The position numbers and the translations under genes were made by a program. Below the pieces are notes generated by a model, which had not been told where the DNA came from, searched no databases, and saw only the letters and a list, made by a program, of their open reading frames with translations. A stretch of DNA of 21,032 nucleotides, from contig CAZIGM010000032.1 in NCBI GenBank assembly GCA_964538675.1, positions 1 through 21,032 of the forward strand, given 5' to 3'. Positions 15,428 through 21,032 of the stretch are shown piece by piece. How positions within the stretch are numbered: the stretch's first letter is position 1; every line of letters begins with the position of its first letter. This stretch comes from CAZIGM01 sp964538675 (GTDB lineage Bacteria; Bacillota; Bacilli; Tepidibacillales; Tepidibacillaceae).

Positions 15428-16619
15428 TACACATCTATTACTTATTGATAATAAAGAGCAGTTAAAAGAAGAGATGGAGATAATAGGTGCTGATCCAGCC
15501 GGAATTAGTCTAATGTTACCAAAAGGGGAACTGCTAATTATTAAAGTTAAGGATGTTTCCCAAAAAGCTGCCATTATATTAAAACAGGAAATGTTATCAA
15601 AAAATGGTGAAGCTGTTTTACATAAAGATATTTCAATGTTAAATAAGGAGATTTCTGACTTATTATTATTTGGTACAATTAAGCAGTTTATTGAGGTAAT
15701 CCAAAAATTAAAATTGCAACCCTTTGGATTAAAACAAATAGCAAATGAAATTGAAACTGTTATTAACAAAAAAGAGAAGGCAAGCACTACACAGTTAATT
15801 GATTGCAAAGGAAAATCTTTGACAATAGACGACAAAACTTTAATTATGGGAATATTAAATGTAACTCCTGACTCTTTCTCAGATGGTGGAAAACATATTA
15901 TTATAGATGATGCAGTTACACATGCTATCAAAATGGTTAATGAAGGAGCGGATTTAATTGATATTGGTGGAGAATCGACACGACCTGGACACAAACAAGT
16001 TTCAGAAGAGGAAGAATTAAATAGAGTAATACCAATAATTGAGAGATTAGCAAAGGAAATATCAGTTCCTATCTCTATTGATACATATAAGTCCGAAGTG
16101 GCAAGAAAAGCAATAAATGCTGGTGCAAATATAATTAACGATGTTTGGGGATTTAAAAAAGATAAAGATATGGCAACTGTAGCAGCAGAATCAAACGTAC
16201 CTGTGATATTAATGCATAATCGTGAGAAGTCTAAGTATAATTATTTGATTGATGAAATAATTTTAGATTTACGTGAAAGTATTTCTATAGCATTAAAAGC
16301 TGGTATAAGTGAAAGCAAGATAATAATAGATCCAGGTATTGGGTTTGCTAAAACTTATGAAGAAAATCTAATTGTAATGAATAGATTAGATGAAATAGTG
16401 GCATTAGGTTATCCTGTTCTAGTAGGAACATCTAGAAAATCAATGATTGGTAATACATTAGACTTAGATATTAATGAAAGGATTGAAGGGACTATTGCAA
16501 CAGTATGCCTTGGAGTGGTAAAAGGATGTAAAATTGTTAGAGTTCATGATGTAAAAGAAATTAAGAGAGCGTGTAGTATGATGGATAAAATGGTATATCC
16601 AATAAATATGAGGAGATAG
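15417..16619 (+). CDS. folP: Dihydropteroate synthase with N-terminal extension
   Basis: FolP condenses 6-hydroxymethyl-dihydropterin pyrophosphate with p-aminobenzoate; it is the sulfonamide target. The catalytic TIM-barrel spans about 135-400: MGILNVTPDSFSDGG (144-158), IDIGGESTRPG (181-191), ISIDTYKSE (219-227), IINDVWG (239-245), DPGIGFAKT (305-313), GTSRK (337-341) and RVHD (375-378). At 400 residues it is much longer than the usual 280 or so, because of about 125 extra residues at the front. These end in a conserved-looking LLLFGT...LKLQPFGLKQIANEI stretch resembling the extension of some clostridial homologues. The start is TTG 15417, after AGAGGTGA (15404-15411). It overlaps pabC by 11 bases. 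The in-frame GTG 15408 is inside the ribosome site. Confidence 0.93.
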   Translation: MKHNTHLLLIDNKEQLKEEMEIIGADPAGISLMLPKGELLIIKVKDVSQKAAIILKQEMLSKNGEAVLHKDISMLNKEISDLLLFGTIKQFIEVIQKLKLQPFGLKQIANEIETVINKKEKASTTQLIDCKGKSLTIDDKTLIMGILNVTPDSFSDGGKHIIIDDAVTHAIKMVNEGADLIDIGGESTRPGHKQVSEEEELNRVIPIIERLAKEISVPISIDTYKSEVARKAINAGANIINDVWGFKKDKDMATVAAESNVPVILMHNREKSKYNYLIDEIILDLRESISIALKAGISESKIIIDPGIGFAKTYEENLIVMNRLDEIVALGYPVLVGTSRKSMIGNTLDLDINERIEGTIATVCLGVVKGCKIVRVHDVKEIKRACSMMDKMVYPINMRR

Positions 16620-16620
16620 T

Positions 16621-16980
16621 ATGGACAAGATTATTTTTGAGAAAATGCAATTTTATGCGTATCATGGTGTATTTGAAGAAGAGAATCGATTGGGACAAAA
16701 ATTTGAGATTGATTTAGAAATGTTTTTAAACTTACAAAAAGCAGGGAGTAGCGATGAATTAGATGACACAATAAACTATGCTAAAGTGTATGATGTAGTT
16801 AATGAGATTGTGATGGGAACTAAGATGAAATTATTAGAAGCTATAGCTGAAAATATAGCAAAAGAATTATTAAAACAATTTACATTGGATGAAATTATTG
16901 TGCGAGTTAGGAAACTTAATCCTCCAATACATGGGTATCTAAAGAGTGTTTCAGTTGAAATTAGAAGAGGAAATACTTAA
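16621..16980 (+). CDS. folB: Dihydroneopterin aldolase
   Basis: FolB converts 7,8-dihydroneopterin to 6-hydroxymethyl-dihydropterin and glycolaldehyde. It is 119 residues, like B. subtilis FolB (120). YHGVFEEENRLGQKFEIDL (14-32) carries the pterin-binding Glu near 21-22, a second Glu lies in KLLEAIAENIA (70-80), and the catalytic Lys is probably Lys98 in VRKLNPPI. It starts two bases after the folP stop, with AGGAGAT at 16611-16617 as ribosome site. Confidence 0.96.
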   Translation: MDKIIFEKMQFYAYHGVFEEENRLGQKFEIDLEMFLNLQKAGSSDELDDTINYAKVYDVVNEIVMGTKMKLLEAIAENIAKELLKQFTLDEIIVRVRKLNPPIHGYLKSVSVEIRRGNT

Positions 16981-17472
16981 ATGAATAGAGTATTTTTAGG
17001 GTTAGGTTCAAATTTAGGAGATCGATATAAATTTTTAAAAATGGCAATACTTTCTATTGAAGAGCATCAAAATATAGATATATTAAATCAATCCTCAATT
17101 TACGAAACAGAGCCATTTGGATATAAAGAACAAGATAAATTTTTAAATATGGTTATAGAAATTGTTACATCTTTACACCCTAGAGATTTATTAAATTATA
17201 TTAATATTGTGGAAAAGAAATATAATAGAACAAGGGATATTCACTGGGGACCTAGAACAATTGATATAGATATTTTGTTATATGGAAACCTAATAATGAA
17301 AGATGAAATATTGGAAATACCTCATCCGTTTTTAACTCAACGCCTTTTTGTTTTAATACCTTTGTATGAAATATATAAAGAGGAAATACCTGGCGAATCG
17401 AGATCGATTGAACAATTAATAGAACTTCACGAATATAATAAGAAGGACATTAAATTGTATAAACCTGTTTAA
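16981..17472 (+). CDS. folK: Hydroxymethyl-dihydropterin pyrophosphokinase
   Basis: FolK transfers pyrophosphate from ATP to 6-hydroxymethyl-dihydropterin, making the substrate of FolP. It is 163 residues (B. subtilis 167). Motifs are GLGSNLGDR at 7-15, YETEPFGYKEQDKFLN at 41-56, and RTRDIHWGPRTIDIDILLYG at 82-101 with the two metal-binding Asp residues in DID. EIPHPFLTQR follows near 116-125. The ATG abuts the folB stop codon with no gap. The usual next gene in Bacillus, yazB, is missing and dusB follows after 19 bases. Confidence 0.96.
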   Translation: MNRVFLGLGSNLGDRYKFLKMAILSIEEHQNIDILNQSSIYETEPFGYKEQDKFLNMVIEIVTSLHPRDLLNYINIVEKKYNRTRDIHWGPRTIDIDILLYGNLIMKDEILEIPHPFLTQRLFVLIPLYEIYKEEIPGESRSIEQLIELHEYNKKDIKLYKPV

Positions 17473-17491
17473 TAGAAATTAGGAGAAATGT

Positions 17492-18487
17492 ATGTTTATA
17501 GGAAATGTTAAATTAGATAATAATGTAATTTTAGCACCAATGGCAGGAGTAAATAATAAGGCTTTTAGAATTATTGCTCGAAAATTTGGAACAGGATTAG
17601 TAACAACTGAGATGGTAAGCGATAAAGCAATTTTACAAAAAAATGAATATACTTTAAGAATGTTAGAAGTAGATGAAAAGGAACATCCTATTAGTATGCA
17701 AATTTTTGGTTCAGATAAAACAAGTTTAGTTGAAGCTTCGAAAATAATAGATAGTCAATCAAAAGCCGATATTATAGATATAAATATGGGATGCCCCGTA
17801 CCTAAAATTACAAAGAATGGTGGAGGTGCGAAGTGGTTACTTGAACCAAAAAAAATAGAAGAAACAATTAAAGAAATTGTTAAAGTAGTTAAAAAACCTG
17901 TAACTGTAAAAATGAGAATTGGATGGGATCATCAACATATTAATGCAATTGAGAACGCTAAGGCGGTAGAGTATGCTGGCGGTAGTGCTATAGCAATACA
18001 TGGAAGAACAAAAGAACAAATGTATACGGGAAAAGCAGATTGGAATGTACTTAAAAACGTTAAAAACAACGTAAATATCCCAGTTATAGGGAATGGAGAT
18101 ATATTATCACCTCAGGACGCAAAAAACATGATTGATCAAACTGGTGTGGATGGTGTAATGATTGGTAGGGCGGCATTAGGTAATCCTTGGGTATTATATC
18201 GTACAGTAATTTATTTAACTACTGGAGAATTAGTTTCAGAACCTACACCACGTGAAAAATTACATATTGCACTCGAACATATGGATAGATTAATAGAAAT
18301 AAAAGGAGAAACAGTAGGGATAAAAGAGATGAGAAAACATGCAGGATGGTATTTAAAAGGATTGCCTCAGTCAGCGAAAATACGTGAAGTAATTAATAAT
18401 ATAGAGAAGAAGGAAGATATGAAAAAAATATTATCAAATTATATTGATAATATAGAAACCAATGGGATAGTAATTGACTTTATTTGA
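17492..18487 (+). CDS. dusB: tRNA-dihydrouridine synthase B
   Basis: An FMN-dependent enzyme that reduces specific uridines in tRNA to dihydrouridine. It has 331 residues (B. subtilis homologue, formerly YacF, 333). The N-terminal TIM barrel contains LAPMAGVNNKAFR at 14-26, the catalytic Cys101 in INMGCPVPK, KMRIGWD and IHGRTKEQMYTGKADW for FMN and substrate contacts, and GNGDI plus DGVMIGRAALGNPW. A small helical domain closes the C terminus. ATG 17492 follows AGGAG at 17481-17485. A perfect promoter begins six bases after its stop, so this gene ends the folate run. Confidence 0.95.
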   Translation: MFIGNVKLDNNVILAPMAGVNNKAFRIIARKFGTGLVTTEMVSDKAILQKNEYTLRMLEVDEKEHPISMQIFGSDKTSLVEASKIIDSQSKADIIDINMGCPVPKITKNGGGAKWLLEPKKIEETIKEIVKVVKKPVTVKMRIGWDHQHINAIENAKAVEYAGGSAIAIHGRTKEQMYTGKADWNVLKNVKNNVNIPVIGNGDILSPQDAKNMIDQTGVDGVMIGRAALGNPWVLYRTVIYLTTGELVSEPTPREKLHIALEHMDRLIEIKGETVGIKEMRKHAGWYLKGLPQSAKIREVINNIEKKEDMKKILSNYIDNIETNGIVIDFI

Positions 18488-18492
18488 TATAG

Positions 18493-18521
18493 TTGACAAT
18501 TAAAATTGATTGAAATATAAT
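18493..18521 (+). promoter_or_regulatory. Perfect consensus sigma-A promoter upstream of greA
   Basis: TTGACA (18493-18498) and TATAAT (18516-18521) match consensus at all 12 bases with the ideal 17-bp spacer. Transcription would start near 18528. This is the strongest promoter sequence in the window and begins five bases after the dusB stop codon. Confidence 0.9.
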
Positions 18522-18527
18522 ACATCC

Positions 18528-18622
18528 ATCAAATCAAAGATTTTCTATATGATTTAAAGAAAAATTAATTCCTCTGGAATCTGATAAAGCTTCTTAATCT
18601 AGTCGATTAAGAGAAGCTTTTT
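18528..18622 (+). ncRNA. Candidate short terminated leader RNA before greA
   Basis: From the predicted start at about 18528 to the terminator is roughly 95 bases. Two small hairpins precede the terminator: 18531-18536 with 18550-18555, and 18568-18572 with 18576-18580. No start codon with a ribosome site and no T-box or known riboswitch motif was found. It could be an attenuated leader for greA-lysS or a free small RNA; which, is not decided by the sequence. Confidence 0.4.
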
Positions 18623-18623
18623 G
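18586..18623 (+). terminator. Intrinsic terminator between dusB and greA
   Basis: A long stem (18586-18599 with 18605-18620) has a two-base bulge in its 3' arm and a five-base loop, and ends in a run of five T (18618-18622). It would stop dusB transcripts and, in part, those from the consensus promoter. Confidence 0.8.
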
Positions 18624-18644
18624 TTATATTTCTAGCAAGATTAA

Positions 18645-18675
18645 TTGTATAAAACAAGATTTAGATACATATAAT
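18645..18675 (+). promoter_or_regulatory. Possible second greA promoter
   Basis: A perfect TATAAT at 18670-18675 lies 35 bases before the greA start. The best -35 is TTGTAT at 18645-18650 with a 19-bp spacer, so it is weaker than the upstream promoter but lies past the terminator. Confidence 0.4.
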
Positions 18676-18709
18676 TTGTATGGAAAAACATTCATAAAGG
18701 GGTATAATT

Positions 18710-19186
18710 ATGATTAATAAAGAAGTTCTTGTAACACCTTCTGGTTACAAAAAATTGGAAGAAGAATTAGAACATTTAAAATCTGTAAAAAGGCACGAAA
18801 TAACTGAAAGAATTAAAGTTGCAATTAGCTATGGAGATATTAGTGAAAATTCTGAATACGAAGACGCGAAAAATGAACAAGCTTTTATTGAAGGAAGAAT
18901 TCTTACATTAGAGAAGATGTTAAGAAATGCTAAAGTTATTAATGAAGATGAGGTTAATACAGAAGTAGTTAGTGTTGGTTCGAAAGTAAGACTTAAAGAT
19001 TTAGAATTTAATGAATTAGTTGAATATACAATTGTTGGTTCGGCTGAATCAGATCCTACTATTAATTTAATATCTAATGAATCTCCAGTAGGTAAAGCAA
19101 TATTGGGTAAAAAAATTGGTGACGCTGTTGATGTTAATGTCCCAGCTGGTATTATAAAGTATGAAATATTAGAAATTAAGAAGTAG
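18710..19186 (+). CDS. greA: Transcription elongation factor GreA
   Basis: GreA enters the secondary channel of RNA polymerase and stimulates cleavage of backtracked RNA. The 158 residues match the family. An N-terminal antiparallel coiled coil (about 10-75) carries the tip motif GDISENSEYEDAK (42-54) with acidic Asp43 and Glu46. The C-terminal FKBP-like domain holds SVGSKVRLKD and ESPVGKAILGKKIGDAV. ATG 18710 follows AAAGGGG at 18696-18702. Placement between dusB and lysS is common in Clostridia and not seen in B. subtilis. The short 31-base gap to lysS suggests co-transcription. Confidence 0.96.
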   Translation: MINKEVLVTPSGYKKLEEELEHLKSVKRHEITERIKVAISYGDISENSEYEDAKNEQAFIEGRILTLEKMLRNAKVINEDEVNTEVVSVGSKVRLKDLEFNELVEYTIVGSAESDPTINLISNESPVGKAILGKKIGDAVDVNVPAGIIKYEILEIKK

Positions 19187-19217
19187 TATAATTATTTATA
19201 GATATGGAGTTGGTATT

Positions 19218-20711
19218 ATGAGTGAGGAGATAGTAGATTTAAATGATCTACTTATTTTGCGTCATCAGAAGATAGCTAAATTAAAAAATATGGGATTTGA
19301 ACCTTTTGGACGTAAGTTTTTTAGGACATCCACAGCAAAAGAAATAACAGATATATATGATCAATACAATAGAGAAGAAATTGAATTAAAAAATGTAGAT
19401 GCTAAAATCGCCGGAAGAATTATGTCAAAACGAATTCAGGGGAAAGCTGGTTTTGCACACATACAAGATAGTAACGGAAAAATTCAGATATATGTTCGTA
19501 AAGATCAAGTTAATGAAAAAGAATTTGAAGCATTTGAATTATTAGATCTTGGTGATATTGTAGGAATAGAAGGTAAGATTTTTAAGACTAATAAAGGAGA
19601 AATAAGTATTAAGGTAAGTAGGCTACATATATTGACAAAGTCTCTTTACCCTTTGCCTGATAAGTTTCATGGTCTAAAAGATGTCGAATTAAGATATAGA
19701 CAAAGATACCTTGATTTAATTGTAAATCCAGATGTAAAAGAAACATTCATTCTAAGAAGTAGGATTATTAGCTCTTTAAGAGAGTATTTAGATAATCTTG
19801 GGTATATTGAAGTAGAGACACCAACAATGCATAGCATAGCTGGAGGAGCTGCAGCGAGGCCTTTTATTACACATCACAATACATTAGATATGCAATTATA
19901 TTTAAGAATTGCTTTAGAATTGCATCTGAAACGTTTAATTGTTGGTGGAATGGACAAGGTTTATGAAATCGGTAGAGTGTTTAGAAATGAAGGAATTTCC
20001 ACAAAACACAATCCGGAATTTACGATGTTAGAATTATATGAGGCTTATGGAGATTATAATAGCATTATGGATTTGACTGAAAATGCAATAGCATATATAG
20101 CAAAAAAAGTTTTAGGTACTACAAAAATCAACTATCAAGAATATGAAATAGATTTAGAACCAAAATGGGAAAGAATTTCGATGATAGAGGCAATAAAGAA
20201 ATACACAACGATAGATTTGGGTAAAGAGATGTCAGATGAAGATGCGCGAAAAATAGCTAAGGAGAATCATGTAGAAGTTGAACCACATATGACTTATGGA
20301 CATATTGTAAATGAATTTTTTGAGCAATTTGTAGAAGATAAATTAATTCAACCAACTTTTGTATTTGGACAACCTATTGAAATTTCACCGCTTGCCAAGA
20401 AAAATGAAGACGATCCAAGATTTACAGACCGTTTTGAGCTGTTTATTGTAGGAAGAGAGCATGCTAATGCATTTACTGAATTAAATGATCCTATAGATCA
20501 ACGTGAGCGATTTAAGTCACAATTATTAGAAAAGGAATTAGGTAATGATGAAGCTCATGAAATGGATGAAGATTTTCTTCATGCTTTAGAAATAGGAATG
20601 CCTCCAACAGGTGGGCTTGGAATAGGCATAGATCGAATAGTGATGTTATTAACAAATCAACCATCAATAAGAGATGTACTATTATTTCCTTTAATGCGTG
20701 AAAAAAATTAA
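19218..20711 (+). CDS. lysS: Lysyl-tRNA synthetase, class II
   Basis: LysS charges tRNA-Lys with lysine. It has 497 residues (B. subtilis 499). An N-terminal OB-fold anticodon-binding domain spans about 55-150. Class II motif 1 lies around 190-215 (ETPTMHSIAGGAAARPF), motif 2 around 253-275 (VFRNEGISTKHNPEFTMLE), and motif 3 around 464-480 (GGLGIGIDRIVMLL). The C terminus, RDVLLFPLMR, is typical. ATG 19218 is eight bases after GGAG (19206-19209). It is the last gene before an rRNA leader, as in Bacillus. Confidence 0.98.
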   Translation: MSEEIVDLNDLLILRHQKIAKLKNMGFEPFGRKFFRTSTAKEITDIYDQYNREEIELKNVDAKIAGRIMSKRIQGKAGFAHIQDSNGKIQIYVRKDQVNEKEFEAFELLDLGDIVGIEGKIFKTNKGEISIKVSRLHILTKSLYPLPDKFHGLKDVELRYRQRYLDLIVNPDVKETFILRSRIISSLREYLDNLGYIEVETPTMHSIAGGAAARPFITHHNTLDMQLYLRIALELHLKRLIVGGMDKVYEIGRVFRNEGISTKHNPEFTMLELYEAYGDYNSIMDLTENAIAYIAKKVLGTTKINYQEYEIDLEPKWERISMIEAIKKYTTIDLGKEMSDEDARKIAKENHVEVEPHMTYGHIVNEFFEQFVEDKLIQPTFVFGQPIEISPLAKKNEDDPRFTDRFELFIVGREHANAFTELNDPIDQRERFKSQLLEKELGNDEAHEMDEDFLHALEIGMPPTGGLGIGIDRIVMLLTNQPSIRDVLLFPLMREKN

Positions 20712-20783
20712 TATAAAACAAGTTAAATGTATTATGTAAGAGGTAAAAGAGGTATGTTATCTATTTATCCAGATATGATAAGA

Positions 20784-20878
20784 CCCCCACTTCAATAAGT
20801 GGGGGAAAGTGAATTTAGGATAAGTCTCACATAAATTCAGGTGGAGTTAAAACTCCATCTGAATAAAGTTCGGCTTTA
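20784..20878 (+). repeat. Cluster of stable hairpins of unknown origin
   Basis: Three stem-loops follow one another within 95 bases. The first is a perfect 9-bp GC-rich stem (20784-20792 with 20797-20805, loop CAAT). The second is a 12-bp stem with one G-U (20836-20847 with 20852-20863, loop TAAA). The third is a 5-bp stem (20864-20868 with 20874-20878, loop TTCGG). A competing pairing, GAATTTA (20811-20817) with TAAATTC (20832-20838), shares bases with the second stem. There is no T run, so it is not a standard terminator. The layout recalls the hairpin-rich right ends of IS200/IS605-type elements, but no transposase gene is present. Confidence 0.5.
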
Positions 20879-20942
20879 TATTATATAACGTACCTTCTTT
20901 TAATTATTATTATACTAAAATTACTAAGTGAAAAAAATCATA

Positions 20943-20972
20943 TTTACAAGTTAGTTAGTTTTATGTTATTAT
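20943..20972 (+). promoter_or_regulatory. Candidate rRNA operon promoter
   Basis: TTTACA (20943-20948, 5 of 6) and TATTAT (20967-20972, 5 of 6) are 18 bp apart, just upstream of a pre-16S type leader. An alternative -10, TACAAT, lies at 20974-20979. More promoters may exist further upstream in 20880-20940, which is AT-rich but has no convincing pair. Confidence 0.5.
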
Positions 20973-20990
20973 ATACAATGTTGCTGAAAT

Positions 20991-21032
20991 TGTTCTTTGA
21001 AAACTAAACAGTGTAAAAAAGCCAAGCGAAAC
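20991..21032 (+). other. Pre-16S rRNA leader with boxA-like antitermination site
   Basis: TGTTCTTTGAAAACT at 20991-21005 resembles the boxA region found upstream of 16S in Bacillus rRNA operons. B. subtilis also has an rRNA operon right after lysS. The window ends before the mature 16S 5' end. The 321 bases after lysS contain the hairpin cluster, the promoter and this leader, and no gene. Confidence 0.7.

Noticed and set aside
15353..15994. A 213-codon open frame on the minus strand opposite pabC end and folP
   Set aside because: It lies wholly opposite well-supported genes, has no recognisable domain, and long antisense frames are expected in AT-rich coding DNA with these codon preferences.
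18528..18709. T-box or amino-acid riboswitch before greA-lysS
   Set aside because: The conserved T-box sequence and a long stem I with a specifier loop are not present, and the leader is too short.
20784..20805. GC-rich hairpin after lysS as a terminator
   Set aside because: The stem is followed by AAAGTGAATT, not a T run, so it does not fit an intrinsic terminator.
1..21032. CRISPR array, prophage, toxin-antitoxin or defence genes
   Set aside because: No regularly spaced repeats were seen, and every long frame on the plus strand is explained by conserved housekeeping or sporulation genes.

Overview
The window reads as a chromosomal housekeeping block from a low-GC, endospore-forming Firmicute. 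The gene order spoIIE, yabS-like, yabT-like, tilS, hpt, ftsH, coaX, prsA/yacD-like, pabB, pabA, pabC, folP, folB, folK, dusB, lysS and then an rRNA leader is the order around ftsH in Bacillus. Three features differ from B. subtilis. A formate-tetrahydrofolate ligase gene (fhs) sits between ftsH and coaX. A greA gene sits between dusB and lysS. The dihydropteroate synthase is about 400 residues long, with an extra N-terminal domain. hslO, cysK and yazB, which B. subtilis has in this block, are absent. Together this suggests a deep-branching or anaerobic member of the Bacillales or a relative. The species cannot be named from sequence alone.

Layout: positions 1-53 are the 3' part of a tRNA-Val, followed by a terminator. 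Positions 94-320 hold a Spo0A-type promoter for spoIIE. Positions 321-4464 carry the SpoIIE phosphatase, a small protein with a circularly permuted VWA domain, and a membrane-tethered Ser/Thr kinase. Positions 4495-6583 carry a possible small membrane protein, tilS and hpt, ending in a terminator. ftsH (6651-8543) and fhs (8720-10402) each have a recognisable promoter and are separated by a terminator. From coaX through dusB (10583-18487) lies a run of pantothenate kinase, a foldase, p-aminobenzoate synthesis, the folate core pathway and a tRNA dihydrouridine synthase, with many overlaps of 1 to 11 bases. A perfect consensus sigma-A promoter, a short leader and a terminator precede greA and lysS. 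The last 321 bases hold a cluster of stable hairpins, a probable rRNA promoter and the start of a pre-16S leader.

The folate genes form a near-complete route. PabB, PabA and PabC make p-aminobenzoate; FolB and FolK make the activated pterin; FolP joins the two. Fhs then charges tetrahydrofolate with formate. All genes are on the + strand. Nothing here is an obvious new defence or mobile system. The items most worth a second look are the hairpin cluster before the rRNA operon, the strong promoter that drives a short terminated leader before greA, the permuted VWA protein, the long dihydropteroate synthase, and a 44-codon reading frame just before tilS.
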